64,000 nt of DNA from Epinephelus fuscoguttatus (GCF_011397635.1 NC_064759.1:12544428-12608427), one strand, 5' to 3'; counted from the first letter of the stretch, positions 37,092-48,954 are shown. Numbers and translations: made by a program. The notes: a model not told the origin generated them from the sequence alone.

Positions 37092-38000
37092 TTCACTGCC
37101 TTCTGTTGCCTGTTTATTGATTCAAACCAGCGATAAGTCACGAATCAGGCAACTTTTTAAAACTGCAGCCCATTTACAGCAACTACCATCAAGTGGACAT
37201 TTACAGCGCGCCACTGTGTGACGTCACAAGTCTGCGACACAGATGTCTTTTCAAAATAAAAGCCAAAGCCTACATCCATCAGGTGTTCGTAAATCTTTTA
37301 CAAATTATGACGGTTATATTGTACATATTGAAAGAAAGATATTGACAGCAGGCTTCGTCATGTGTCGCTAACACTCACTGGTGCTCTACAAGACGAAAAT
37401 ATAATCATTAAAAATGGCAAAAGTAGTAGAAAGTGCATTTTTTCTCCAATATGTTGTCATTTTCATATCAAAAAAACTCATTGTGGTACTGGGTAGTACT
37501 TGGATTGTAGATAAACTGGGTTTATTACTTATTTATTTAATTGGGTGGTAAATAGACTGGTTATAGTTGTATATTAGTCCTGAATATATTTGGGATTTTG
37601 TTGAAATGACATATGAGTTAAAAGAAGGGGTAGTGACCATACCTACTCTTTTTGGACACTGTTGTCTTTGTCTTGTTTGCTTTTATTTTATCTATTAATC
37701 TTTTTAATAAAGTAATTCATTCGTTTATAACAATACAACAATGAACTAAAATTCCATACATTACACAGACAAACACATCTACATGCACTCACACACTCTG
37801 CTTGCTCAAATATCAAATAGAATACCATTAGACCAAATATTTCCCCACATCATTTACAATTTCCTTTCAGGTAAGGCCTGCATTCCCTGCTTCCAGGATG
37901 TTCATGTGTGGTTCCAAGAGCTCTTCAAATAAACACAAGAAGTGTGTGCTCTAGAGAAAGGATCAGCACAAACTTCTTGTGTTTAGAAATGTACACAGTT
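37092..38000. other. nbn upstream region and intergenic DNA
   Basis: Holds the nbn promoter (see the CRE site), then AT-rich DNA with no exon. At 37924-37972 a block (TTCAAATAAACACAAGAAGT then CTCTAGAGAAAGGATCAGCA) is shared with the interior of the MITE at 41716-42520. Confidence 0.45.
37219..37226. promoter_or_regulatory. nbn: Consensus CRE/ATF site upstream of nbn
   Basis: The palindrome TGACGTCA lies about 130 bases upstream of the nbn start codon, next to a small CpG cluster (ACAGCGCGCC). This is the full CREB/ATF consensus in a promoter-proximal position. No TATA box is evident. Function is inferred. Confidence 0.5.
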
Positions 38001-38009
38001 AACATTAGT

Positions 38010-38430
38010 GTAAATTCAAAGTTAATTATAGGCCCAAAAAATTGCATTACTTTCACGGTAAAAATGTTAAAGTACAGGCCATTGTTACAGTGTAAATTCA
38101 CGGTTAATTTACAGGCCCAAATATTGCATTACTTTCACAGTAAAAATGTAAAAGTACAGGCCATTGTTGTAACGCATGAACAACTAGATGCTGTAATTCT
38201 ACAATTACATACTGTAATACCACAGGAATTCATTGGTCATTGCAGCTGTGAAGTTCCAGTACTATACAGTTATAAGTTTACAAAAAAAATACTGTAATAT
38301 CACAGCTGTGAAGTTACAATAAGTTACTGTGAAGATATTTAGCAGTAAATTACTGTGAAGCTTATTGTGAAAGTCATGCAATATTTGGCCAGTAATTTAC
38401 TGTGATTTTACGCCGAATATTTTTACAGTG
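38010..38430. repeat. Tandem 80-bp duplication inside a palindromic MITE-like repeat
   Basis: Two adjacent copies of a unit of about 80 bp (GTGTAAATTCAAAGTTAATT at 38009 and GTGTAAATTCACGGTTAATT at 38090), both ending AAAGTACAGGCCATTGTT. Further on, TTTACTGTGA and TCACAGTAA motifs run in both orientations, ending TTTTTACAGTGTAAG. It probably derives from a MITE. Confidence 0.6.
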
Positions 38431-38836
38431 TAAGTTAGTCTTTCCAGACCTATAAACTCCAAGAGCTCTTATATCCACATTCTCAGTGATGGGTGCATAC
38501 TCTTCAAACATAATAAGAAGTTTAGTCTGCTTCGATGTTTGTATGAAGTCCCCTGGGTGTATTCTTTGCACACAGAGTTTTCAGCAAAGGGGTTCTTGGC
38601 CTGAAAAATGTTGAAGATGTCTGACTCTGAGTGACATTAATTCTTCTATATGTTTGCAAATACTGATTGATCAGCCAAATATGTTTATAATAGCAAAATA
38701 TATATTCTGTTCTGGGTTGATGTGCCCTGTCTGATTGACATTACTTAACTGAAGAGCAAGCAAGTGACAGAGCAATTATGTTAAATTGGCAAATAACAAA
38801 CAACGCATTTGACAAAAAACTGAAATTGGACATACA

Positions 38837-38842
38837 TTTTTA
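38837..38842 (-). terminator. Candidate poly(A) signal of the microseminoprotein-like gene
   Basis: AATAAA on the minus strand about 285 bases past the stop. Closer hexamers exist near 39052 and 39104, so the true site is not certain. Confidence 0.35.
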
Positions 38843-39126
38843 TTTAATCTTAAAACATGAACCTGAAACAATCCAGACATTCAGACAAAGTCATCAACAA
38901 CAAACATCAATGACACAATTTCAAAATGTGAAATTATACATATAAACAGAGTTAATAGATAATTTCTATGGCAGTTATTTGCAGATTACGTTATAAAATT
39001 CAGTACAGTTTCATATGTCATACACCTTCTGATAAAACAAAACCAGCAGTCTTTATTGACTGAATCCATAATATACACCACACATCACTATAGGCCTATT
39101 GATTTATTTTTAATCAGTTGTTAAAT

Positions 39127-40249
39127 TCAAAACAGAGGATCATTGTCAGATTTCCACGGCTGGCCTGCAGCTGGTCTGAGACGGCCTCGTCCCCAGAGGC
39201 AGGGCAGTTTGTGATTGACTCTCATGACTGCGACACTCGTACAAGAGTCAGGCTTACGGATGATCTCACACCAGTCTGGATAGTCCACAGGTTTAGATCC
39301 ACTGCGGGCAAGATCAAAGCACATCAATTTCAATTCAATTCAATTTCATTTATAAAGCCCAATATCACAAATCACAATTTGCCTCACAGGGCTTTACAGC
39401 ATACAACACCCCTCTGTCCTTGGACCTTCAGAGGGAAAACTCCCCCCTAAAAAACCTTAATGGGGAAGACAGTAATGACAACAGCTACAATAACTTTAGT
39501 AATAGTATTTTGTCCTTTCAGGAGACACTGAGAACAAAAAAAAAACTTACTAGTCACAGCATCCTACTCCAAATGGCTCCATGCAGACACACTGGTAACA
39601 GTCACTGGTTATCCAGCTCTCTCCTATCCCGTACACCTGTCCCATGTGTTCACAGCTCCCTGGAAATATCAGTTATTGAGACATATGTAGAAGAAGAATA
39701 TGCAACTATACAAAATATATAATTTTACTTAAGGAGGGGTACATACCAATTAAATCATAAAAAATTGTCCTTTTTATACTGTTACATAATTACAGGCTAC
39801 ATGTTTTGATATTAATAATGCTTCAGTATTTAAATGTTGCAACAGGTTGACTACTTTATATACTGTTGGGTTGTTTATTATATAACTATGCATCATATTG
39901 CATAAACTGATCATATGTTTTGAATGGAAAAAATCTAAATTTGTAAAGTAATTGTAATTTTAACTGTCAAATAAATGTAATAGGATAAAAAAAACACAAT
40001 GATTTCCTCTGAAATATAGCGACAAAGTACAATAAGTGCCTCAGAAAAAATTATTTAGTTACTCTCTTGACATGACATATGAGTCTGTGGGATACATCAC
40101 GTCAGCACACATACATTTACAGTACATAAACATGCTGCACCTTTAGTGTTGAAGAAGCACTCGCCACTGTTATACACAGAGAAAGACGGCACACTGGCAC
40201 TGAGGAACATTAGTAGAGACAAAAGCACTCCTCCTGCTGTGTTTGCCAT
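39127..40249 (-). CDS. Beta-microseminoprotein (PSP94)-like secreted protein
   Basis: Three coding exons, 40141-40249, 39551-39659 and 39127-39301, join in frame (393 nt, 130 residues). A hydrophobic signal peptide runs from about residue 5 to about 22 (GGVLLSLLMFLSASVPSFS). The mature part has the ten-cysteine layout of the microseminoprotein family: CFF near the start, then SC, DCYQCVC, GCC, WC, SC and LPC. Conserved landmarks are ESWITSDCYQCVC (W, then CxxCxC), VGCCDYG and KPVDYPDWCEII. These are small secreted proteins; mammalian members occur in seminal plasma and other mucosal secretions and bind CRISP proteins. The C-terminal 26 residues after the last Cys (Arg/Trp/Pro-rich) extend past the usual fold. 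Symbol msmb is plausible, but fish have several paralogues, so none is assigned. Confidence 0.85.
39320..39540 (+). repeat. Dispersed fish repeat in an intron (TTTATAAAGCCCAATATCAC type)
   Basis: TCAATTCAATTCAATTTCAT, TTTATAAAGCCCAATATCAC, AATTTGCCTCACAGGGCTTT and AACTCCCCCC blocks follow in order, a very common fish interspersed repeat (LINE- or SINE-derived). It fills most of the second coding intron of the microseminoprotein-like gene. Confidence 0.6.
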
Positions 40250-40331
40250 CTCTGAAAAGAAGCAGCACAAAGGTTAAAATAAAGAAAAACATAATAACCA
40301 CATGAGAGAAATACCAGATTAGTGGTCTTAC

Positions 40332-40488
40332 CTGTTTCGGTTTCCCACTATGTGATATAAAGACCTTCCCTTTCTTCTCTTTCTCCTCCTCTTGCTTTCA
40401 TCCACCCTCTTGTTGTTTTTTGACTCCCTCTTTCGCCCTCTACTCTTGATCTGATGCTCTGCCTCCCTGTGGGCTCAGATATTTATAC
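40332..40488 (-). promoter_or_regulatory. TATA promoter and noncoding exon 1 of the microseminoprotein-like gene
   Basis: On the minus strand a TATA box, GTATAAATA (40488-40480), is followed by a purine-rich leader that ends GGAAACCGAAACAG and the donor GTAAGACC at 40331. The next acceptor (CTTCTTTTCAG, 40252-40262) leads straight to AG-ATG. The start of transcription is expected near 40455. A TATA promoter fits a tissue-restricted secreted protein. Confidence 0.65.
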
Positions 40489-40592
40489 TGAACCAGCGTG
40501 TCTTTATCTCTTCTTTCTTCGTTGCTATTTGTCCACCCACCCTTGCCCCCCCATACATTAATTACCCTCTATATCTGCGTGCACACATACAG

Positions 40593-40593
<1 letters not shown>

Positions 40594-40623
<30 letters not shown>
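40594..40623 (+). repeat. (CA)n microsatellite
   Basis: About 15 CA units upstream of the microseminoprotein-like promoter. Confidence 0.95.
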
Positions 40624-40627
<4 letters not shown>

Positions 40628-41332
40628 AGACGAGCATTATTATTACAATGTTCGTCATCCCCTCTTGTGCTGCTTCACAGAAATGGCCCGAGAGTATACA
40701 GCGTGCACTCTTTCAGATAACATTTGTCTCAGGCGGTGGCTTTTGACCCTATCAGTAGATCTCGCTGGTGACACCATCCATACGACAGCCAGCCGGTGGC
40801 CTATTGTCCTCCACGCATTGTGACCCCTTGACCCCCACACAACATCCATTCACATGTAGACGTATTTTATTGTGAATTACACTTAAACGATGCTTAAAAG
40901 CTCATTTGAAAATCACCAAGTTAGTTTTTTAAGCTTGTTTTATTGTGAAAATGTTTTGTTTCTATAGTATTATTTAATTATCGTCTTTCTCTTACAACCA
41001 ACTGATGATCAGATTCCCTGATGCGCATCAGTTGCTTAATTCAATTTCATTTGTTGTTAATGAATCATCAAGCTTATTACAGGATTCTTAATGTGGTTTT
41101 ACATGATCCACTGAACTTAATTTTCCTATTAAAAGGCTTTGGCATGGTATGTTTGTACGTCACTGTGGGTTATATTGTCAGTAGCAGGGTGAGCGGCGTG
41201 ACGTGTGAGGTCTTCTTGGTCCAACTGGAGGTTATTTTTGTGTTGGAGGATGGGTCTCAACGTCTTTGTGCTGGAAGTTGTTTGAATAAACCAACCTGAG
41301 TCCTCAGATAACGTGCTCATGTGGATATACTC

Positions 41333-41334
<2 letters not shown>

Positions 41335-41370
<36 letters not shown>
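41335..41370 (+). repeat. (CA)n microsatellite
   Basis: About 18 uninterrupted CA units. Confidence 0.95.
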
Positions 41371-41372
<2 letters not shown>

Positions 41373-41504
41373 AAAGGCACACAAACACACACGTTTTACT
41401 TCTAAGAGAAGCGGTGTTGCACATATGGCCTGTGGCCCAGAAGTGGCCTGCCAAGACTTCCAATCCGGCCCACTGCACCGTGAAAAGAAAGTATTTGTTT
41501 TAAC

Positions 41505-41643
41505 TTAAAAAAAGTTAGTGTCCAGGCCTTATATTTTTTAGCTGACTGAATTTTAGAAGTGACAAAATGAATTACCTTGACTTGTCACCTCAAATTCAGT
41601 CAGCTTGAAATTTTAAGGCAGCCTGGGCACTAACTTTTGTTTA
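41505..41643. mobile_element. Small palindromic MITE
   Basis: AAAAAGTTAGTGTCCAGGCC at the left and CCTGGGCACTAACTTTTG at the right are inverted. The centre has GCTGACTGAATTTTAGAAGT against its inverse (AAATTCAGTCAGCTTGAAAT). The whole 139 bp can fold into one hairpin. Confidence 0.65.
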
Positions 41644-41715
41644 AACAAAACAAACAATTCTTTTTACAGTGTGGATAACTTTACACATCTTACACTGATG
41701 CACTGGTGAAGGCTA

Positions 41716-42520
41716 AAGCCCAGTTCAGACCAAAGATTCGTGACGAGACGAAACTGATTTAGAATGTTGCAGAGGAAATTTGCAGAGATGTGAAAACTGA
41801 CCATCTGAGCTCGACTCAAGCCGACTGATGGTGTCATCTGCAACTCAGCTGGTCAAATCACCAGCGCCTGGTTTTCGAATGTCTCCTGTTTCAGCCACAG
41901 AATAAACCAGAAAAGCTGGGAATCAGAACAGTTCAAATAAACACAAGAAATTTGTGCTCTAGAGAAAGGATCAGCACTCAGTGAATAACCTCCTAAGCCC
42001 TATGATAAGCTATTATGGCAAGGCTTAACTATACAGACCAGTGAGCAGCAATAACTAACATGTCTTTGCGGTCATCAGGTGTGAACTTCCTTTCACCAGT
42101 GTTTCCTCTAGTTGGTCCCACGACACCTCCAGGAGGCTAGACAGTGATCTCTGGCGTCCCAGAGACTCTCTGCACCAACCCAACAACCTCCTTTACCTTA
42201 TTTACACATGGCTTTCTCAGCCCAAACAGCACTGCCACCTTCAACAAACCCAGGCTTTGTTTATGCGAGTTCCAGGTAGTGACTGTGCCAATACTACCTT
42301 TCCTAGCACATTCACCATACTCTATTTCACATGCTACATAGCATAACTCCAATATAAGCTAAAGTTAAGGGAGATAGAGAGTACAGAGAGTCGTTGCATG
42401 GAGATGATACACACCATCTCATCTAGTTACATTGGTGAGAACCAGCAGGTTTTTAGAACATTGCAGGAAGTTGCATGGTTCAACTCCTCTTGTTGCGAAT
42501 CTTTGGTCTGAACTGGGCTT
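41716..42520. mobile_element. MITE with AAGCCCAGTTCAGACCAAAG termini
   Basis: The left end AAGCCCAGTTCAGACCAAAG then ATTCG and the right end CGAATCTTTGGTCTGAACTG then GGCTT are perfect inverse copies over about 25 bp. 805 bp, no ORF. An interior 45-bp block also occurs alone at 37924-37972. It directly abuts the next element. Confidence 0.85.
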
Positions 42521-42522
42521 AA

Positions 42523-43433
42523 AGGCCCAGACACACCAAACCAACATCAAAGAATTAGTTGTGACAAAGGCAGACTGTTGAGTTGCATCACGTCACCTGT
42601 ATCTCTGCCAAAAAGTTGCATTTGAAGACACTGCGAAGATTACAGCCAACAGCCAACTAGCACATAGCGCCTGCATTAGAAGAATTAACTCTCCAGAGTT
42701 CGTCAAAATGGGAGACCAGAATTCTGACCAGATGGATTCCAGATGCGAGTCAGCCAGTTAGCACATCAACAACACAATCTGATGTTAAAAGAACAAATCA
42801 CATTTACACAGTTTCTGCTAAAGAGCTAAATGGCTGAAAAAAAGAAAATCTTACTTAATATAACAAGCTTGCCTCAATCTCACAACTTCTTTACTTGAGC
42901 CGTTTGTTTGATTTCCTCACTTCTGTATTTCTTCTCGTGCACTGAACTAAACTGCCCAGAAAAGTGATTTTATTCACCGGTGGGCTCCGCTGCCTCTGAC
43001 GCCAATTCAACATGCTGAATCGCCCAAAAAACAAGGCCAACTAGCGCCAACAGAGCAGGACACATCATGAACAGTAGGGTGACAGACCCTCGCTGACGGC
43101 CTGACATCCCAGCCAACATCTGTATGTGGGCCCCATGTGGGTAGTAAATGAGCTGAAAATGGGCCCTATATGGTATTGCCCATGAGTTCCATGATGGTCC
43201 CATACCAATTGCCCACATGGGTGGATTTACCCAGGTGGGCCCAAGACAAGTTGTCCATTTTGGGCCTGTACCTACTTGGTACCCAGGTAGCTGTAGCATA
43301 ACCCATGTGGGGCTCACTTGGGTAAACCTGTCCATGTGGGCAATTGGTTCATTTATGAACTACACAGGGTCCACATACAAATGTTGACTGGGACTGACCC
43401 AAAGTTGACCATCAGCTTGGTGTATCGGGGTCC
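42523..43433. mobile_element. MITE (GGCCCAGACACACCAAACCA ends) carrying a nested MITE
   Basis: It starts AGGCCCAGACACACCAAACC and ends with the approximate inverse AGCTTGGTGTATCGGGGTCC. The first 130 bp match the osgin2 intron element at 9795-10188 (CCAACATCAAAGAA, GCCAAAAAGTTGCA). The block 43108-43392 is a separate insertion. Confidence 0.7.
43108..43392. mobile_element. Nested MITE with CCCAGCCAACATCTGTATGT termini
   Basis: CCCAGCCAACATCTGTATGT at the left pairs with ACATACAAATGTTGACTGGG at the right. The 285-bp body is full of GTGGGC/GCCCAC motifs that can fold on themselves. It sits inside the older element 42523-43433, so it is the younger insertion. Confidence 0.8.
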
Positions 43434-43737
43434 TGAGAGGTGAAGGTTTCAAGAGCAAGTTAAACAAAATGCTGCTTCAGAGGCTTTTCCATCCTGACCA
43501 TAATACAGTTCTCATTAAAAAACTTTAAAAAAACGTACTATTGAGGTCACATTTAAACAAATTGAACATTGTGCAAAACATTGTCATGAGCAGCTTCAGA
43601 GCAAAATAATCTGTATCAGACTTCTCAAAACAAAACTGGTGGAACCCTATTGCTAGGGCACTGCTAAAACTACTGTCTGTGCAGAATGCACATGTGCTTC
43701 TTCATGCTAAAAGATAGCGATACATTTGGAGGTGTGT

Positions 43738-43830
43738 TAGGTTATTATGCAATGGTTTTACTGGTCCAGCCCACTTGAGATCAGATTGAGTTGTATGTGG
43801 CTCGTGAACTAAAATGGGTTTGACATCCCA
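43738..43830. repeat. Dispersed repeat end (GGTTTTACTGGTCCAGCCCA)
   Basis: GCAATGGTTTTACTGGTCCA then GCCCACTTGAGATCAGATTG recurs at 60939-61020. It ends near GGGTTTGACATCCC, a typical hAT-repeat terminus. Confidence 0.5.
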
Positions 43831-43833
43831 GGC

Positions 43834-46073
43834 CTCAAGGCTTATTCTAACCTTAACCTTTCTTCAGTGAACCTCTCCGCAGTGACACTAAACTAAGGAT
43901 GCAGTTTTGTTCTGAAATAAGGCAACCATCCCCAATAGGATCCACAAATTTCCAGACAAAGCTGAAATTTGAAATGTGAACAAATGCGTGACACACATGG
44001 GCTCTTACGCTCAACCCAGACGACGCCCTCTAGTGCTGCAACAAACACACTCTCCTGACTTCTCCCACCCTCTGTGCTGCTCTGATCATATTTTAAACAG
44101 ATTGCCTCAGATTACGTCTGCACACCCTGACTCGTCTATCCAGTTTTCTAACTGTTCGAAAAGTTTTGGTACAAAGAGTGGCACATCACACTTTAGCAGC
44201 CTGGTATTCACCTTACAGTGCTCTGTATATATGTCGTTTTGTGATGCCCAGCTGTTGGCTGCGGTTTTTTTACAAAGTCTGCTCCTATACAGTAACTCAT
44301 TTGATTATTATTTCTCACTTCAGTGCCGCTGATTTTCCAGCCACTGCACATTAGGATCACGCTTCCTTAGAAAATCGGAGTATTACATAATAACATGCAC
44401 TTTGAAGAATTCATTGTCTGGGAGGGAGGACGTCTCATTAGGTCCAAAAGCATGTTCCCTCGATGTAAAAGCAATTAATTAAAGTATAAAAATAGTATCT
44501 GAAGCATATAACTCTCAGTGTCTGATGCAATGGGACATGAATCAGAGATGTGGAAACAGTAATGAATCACTGCAGACGACGTCGACATGCTATTAGGCTT
44601 TATTTAAATCCAGCATACATTAAAAAAGAAACAGATGATGACAATAAAATGTCCTTAATTGTACATTCCTATGGGAAAAAAAAAGAAAAAAAATAGTGCT
44701 CCTAAGGATGGGACAGGCAATAAAAAAGCAGAGTAGTTACCAATAAGAGACTTTAGACTGCAGAGAGAACAAAACAGCTGACGTCTCTCTGCTGCTATCA
44801 GGTTTGGCTTTGTTATAATCTGATGTCACAAACCTGTGGTGCCAGTAAAAGCACCTGTTTGCTCACAGAGCAGGATGTACTTGCACACTCAGATCCCATT
44901 GAAAAAGAAAAACACAGTTGTCAGTTAAAAAGATTATTGTGTCTGTGGGTGTGTGCGTGTGTGTTTGAGCGCGAGAATGATAGAGCGTGTACACAGAGAA
45001 AGTTGGTATTCAGGGAGATTTTTGTTTACTTTTTTTATTCAGAACATAAAGAGAATTTTAATAATTACTAAATCATGTACTCTTTTTCATTCAGTTAAAA
45101 CACCACAGCATTAATAATGTAGGTTCACACTTAAAACACAGAGAACAAATGAAGAAATTTAAGTGATATTTAGCATTAGAGAATGACACACGAGCTGCCA
45201 AGTTTACCCTCCAAAACCATTTTACCTGAACGTCTCACTTCTCGAGTCTTTTGTCAGAGGTAGGGCAAGGGTCAGAAGTCAACGCCAGACTCTGTAGGAA
45301 TATGTCTGATATTTAGTTGACACGATGAAGCACAAGAACAACCGAATATCAAACATATCACACAGCTTCCAGCCAGTCAGAGCCCTGGACGACTGGAGGA
45401 GCCTGCAGATAAGAGAGACAATGACAGTGAGAATAAAAAAGGGAGTGACATGGAAAACTCTGACAACGTCACCCAGGCAGTCAGTTTGTTTCAGCCTGAA
45501 TGAAGGCCACAGACAATATAACAAGTATAATATCATGGACAAAGACCTGAAAAACCTGTCCAACACATGAGCAATATAACAGAGGGAAGGCCGTGAGGGA
45601 GGGAGTCACAAACACAGGGAATCAAGTTAGCAGTAAGGATCACCTGTTAGTGACTCTACTGGCTCCAGGACAGAGGGGGCTGATGGGAAACAGGAGACAG
45701 CAAAAGCAAGAAAAGGAGAGTAAAACCCCAACGTCACATACAAATACAAAATACTCACCAATTCCCTGTATCCATACACAGCATCCCATGTCCTGCCAGT
45801 AAAAACTCGTGGTAAAACAAATGGTTCAAGTTCCACGACTAACTGTTAAAAGTGTGTGTGAGCTATGATCTGTGTGAATAACTCCTCAGTGGGATGGCAT
45901 TTATATATACAACCCTGTGAGTTTGGGGGGGAACCAACTACACTCACTCCCTCGGTAACACACAAATACACTCCATGTAATTAGAGGTGTATTGATCAGC
46001 TGCTATGGCCCGCAGCCTTTCCTCCCCACATTAGCCTGATCAATACATGTGATGTTCATCCCACTGTGAGCTC

Positions 46074-46075
<2 letters not shown>
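43834..46075. other. Gene-poor stretch, no coding gene recognised
   Basis: Both strands were read. The minus strand has a clean TATA-like GTATATATAAATG (45897-45909) followed by possible splice signals (an acceptor ATCTGCAG near 45405 and a donor TTCAG-GTAAAA near 45224), but no frame shows a recognisable protein. A noncoding transcript is possible but unproven. Confidence 0.3.

Positions 46076-46137
<62 letters not shown>
46076..46137 (+). repeat. (CA)n microsatellite
   Basis: About 30 CA units. Confidence 0.97.
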
Positions 46138-46138
<1 letters not shown>

Positions 46139-46674
46139 ACCGCAGATGCAAAGTCAAATAACTTTCAGTTATTGCCTGTAGGGAGGACATGACGGTCACA
46201 TCACCCTCACTGGTTGTATCCTGTTACTCATGTTTCCTTTAACAATTCAAATATATCATATGGCTAATATCACAGAGACGTCCTTTATAAAGGGATGCAC
46301 ACATTCATTACATGTAGTTAGAGTGCATTTGGTTTTATAGAAATACTTTACAATAATGTTTGTTGATTTTAATAAACAAAAAAGAAAAGAAAATGGGTGT
46401 TGCGTAGCAGAGAGCAGAGTAACAAAAACATACAAATGAAATGTGAGTCTCATCCTGCGTCAGCATCTGTGATCTTAAATCTTATTTTTCTTTATTATAT
46501 CTCACCTATATCTACATGTGGGAGCTGCATGAGGCAAGTTTGGATATTCTTCCTATTGTGCAAGAATGTTTATTGGACATCTGTTCATTAAGGCAAGAAA
46601 AACAATCTGTAATTTTTGATTTTCAAAGCAGAAGACCGGTGCGGTGTCAGAATATGTTGCTTTTAGATATTGGT

Positions 46675-46860
46675 CATATGGTGGAAAGTAAATAAGTACA
46701 ATTTACTCTAATTTTTAGGTACTTGTACTTAACTTGAGTATTTCCATTTCATTCTATTTTACACACTACTTTCATCCCCACATTTTAGTTGCTCTTTTTT
46801 ACTATACTACATTTATTTGGCAGCTATATTTACTTTACAGATCATGGTTTACATACAAAT
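46675..46860 (+). repeat. Dispersed repeat, TGGTGGAAAGTAAATAAGTA type
   Basis: TGGTGGAAAGTAAATAAGTA, then AGGTACTTGTACTTAACTTG, AGTATTTCCATTTCATTCTA and ACATTTATTTGGCAGC is the left part of a frequent fish element. Its right end type (TACTTTTTCCACCACTG) occurs at 53290-53325. Confidence 0.6.
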
Positions 46861-48950
46861 GTACTGTTATAGATTACATACAGCAGTATGTCTTTACCTG
46901 AGTTAATGTAATACTGTAATTAATTATTATCTATTTATTTTTTTGCATTTTAAGAAATTAAATGACATAGTAATACTAAAGTTACAAATCATAAAAAAGA
47001 GAAAAAACAGGAAGATAAAACAACTAAAAAGGTAAAAAATAAAAATAAATCAAGATAAAATTAAATTAAATTAAATTAAATATTACCACTAAAAATAATA
47101 ATAGTCATCAAATTACATAAATAATAAATAAGTTCAAAGGATATCAATTGTTCTTTGTGCTTGTTTAGTTTTGTATGTGCCCATATTGTTTCAGTTATTT
47201 ATAATTTTATCTAAGTCTTGTTATTATTTATATTTCAGTGATCTAAAATATCTTTCATATGCACTTTTAGTTTTTGGTTTCATTTATAATAACCTTGCTG
47301 CTTACAAAGTAATGTTGACAATACTAATAAGAAGCTAATTTTCTAATACAACACTGAGAGAGGTCATTGCTGCCTAAAGAGTACTTTGACCTTTGACACC
47401 TACATGTTGCTGCTAAAACCTCTGTACTGTTGTATTTCTATGTTTTTCTGTCTTAAATTAAAGGTCTCAATATTTCTTCCACCATTTGTCTTTGGTATAA
47501 AAGTGTGTGACTTAGTGTTGTACTTGATGTTGTGTTCTGTGTGTACGCTGGTCAAAATGAAGAAATATTAATATTCAGAACTTGAGTTAACAGTGTGAGC
47601 ATCCGGGCTGTGTGAAGATAAACTTTGCAGCCAAGGTGACCTCTGGCTGTCAGGATGACCTCCAGCTGGTGATGGCATTATCACTCCATCTGTGTGTTTG
47701 GGGACTGCAACACGTGTTGACTTCACATCATCCGTCAGATATGGTGATCAGCGAACACTTTCACCTGTGGGTGAGTCTGGATTTTTGTTTTTAATCAGTA
47801 GAAAATAGGTGCAGAACAGATGGAGGTGATAAAAGTTCACGATGAAAATTGGACTTTATACTGTACACGATACAGAGACATTCAGTATTTGACTGCTATC
47901 ATCACCATCAAGTCATTTCTATATTAACAAACATCAAACGTCATCAGCGACAGACAACAGACCATTTTAACACAAAGGAACATTATATGCTTTGTTTCAA
48001 GATTAGACATTTCATGAGCAGCAGCCCTCGCTTATGACATCAGCGAGACTGGATGTCCCCCCTCTGCCGTCTCTGTGTCCTCTCCTGGTTTGAGGCTGAC
48101 CTTGTGAGCCTACTGGGGCGGAATGATAGCCCTCTGATTGCCTAATTGTGAGCCTGGGGGGAGTATTTTAATCTCCAGCAGATGGAGGGCAGTGTGAGGC
48201 AAAGTGAGAGATGACAGGGAAAGCAAAAGGATTAAAAAAGAAACTATATGTGGATTTAAAAAAAAAAATCATTTATATTCAGTCCAGTAATTCTCTTGTG
48301 AGTCTTTTTATAGTCTTTGCCACCTCCTCTAAAGTACACACAGCAAAGTAATTTACCTTTGATTCAGTCCAAACTTCAAAGTTATTGTGCCTCTCTGCTC
48401 ACACATTAAAGGTCCAAAGATCAAAATCTTTGAACAAGCCCAAGTTGAGCTGATACCATAACTCAAATATGAATCTAAATGTAAGCTGGGGTAACATGTA
48501 TGTGTATGTGGGAGTGTCTAGGTATGAATAGAAAGAATTATTAAAGCTTATTTGAAATGGATCCAAACCAAAACAGATCATGCCCTGTTTGTTTTTCTTT
48601 CATCCTTTCCTCTTGCTTTTCTTTCCCTCTTCCACTTGTCCTCCTCTTTGTTTTGAATTGTTTTTTTCAAGTTATTTCCTTTCTTCATTTTTCTTTTCTA
48701 CATTCACTGCCCCGTTATTTATCTGTGACCTTTTTTACATTTTCATTTTAATTTATTTATTTTATTTGTTTTTTATTCTTATCTTATTTATTTATTTTAT
48801 TTATCTTTTATTCTTATTTGTATTTGTTAGTATGTCAGTATTTTCTTCATGAATATGTACTTACTGGTGAATAAAGAGAAAAAAACAGGACAAGTCAAAG
48901 TAAGTTTAAGTTTTACAATATATACATAATGTTGTTGGATCCTGACCCAA
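46861..48950. other. AT-rich intergenic DNA
   Basis: No exon was recognised on either strand. It has (TTAAA)n-like and T-rich low-complexity tracts (47040-47110, 48590-48840). A moderately GC-richer patch at 48030-48200 has no ORF. Confidence 0.4.
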
Positions 48951-48954
48951 TGTA

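Noticed and set aside
45279-45566. 95-codon minus-strand frame with hydrophobic stretches, considered as a sarcolipin- or phospholamban-like micropeptide
   Set aside because: No match to the conserved residues of those peptides; the start lies in anonymous sequence and no Kozak or splice support was found.
48580-48852. 90-codon Phe/Leu-rich plus-strand frame
   Set aside because: The DNA is a T-rich low-complexity tract and the hydrophobic translation is a by-product.
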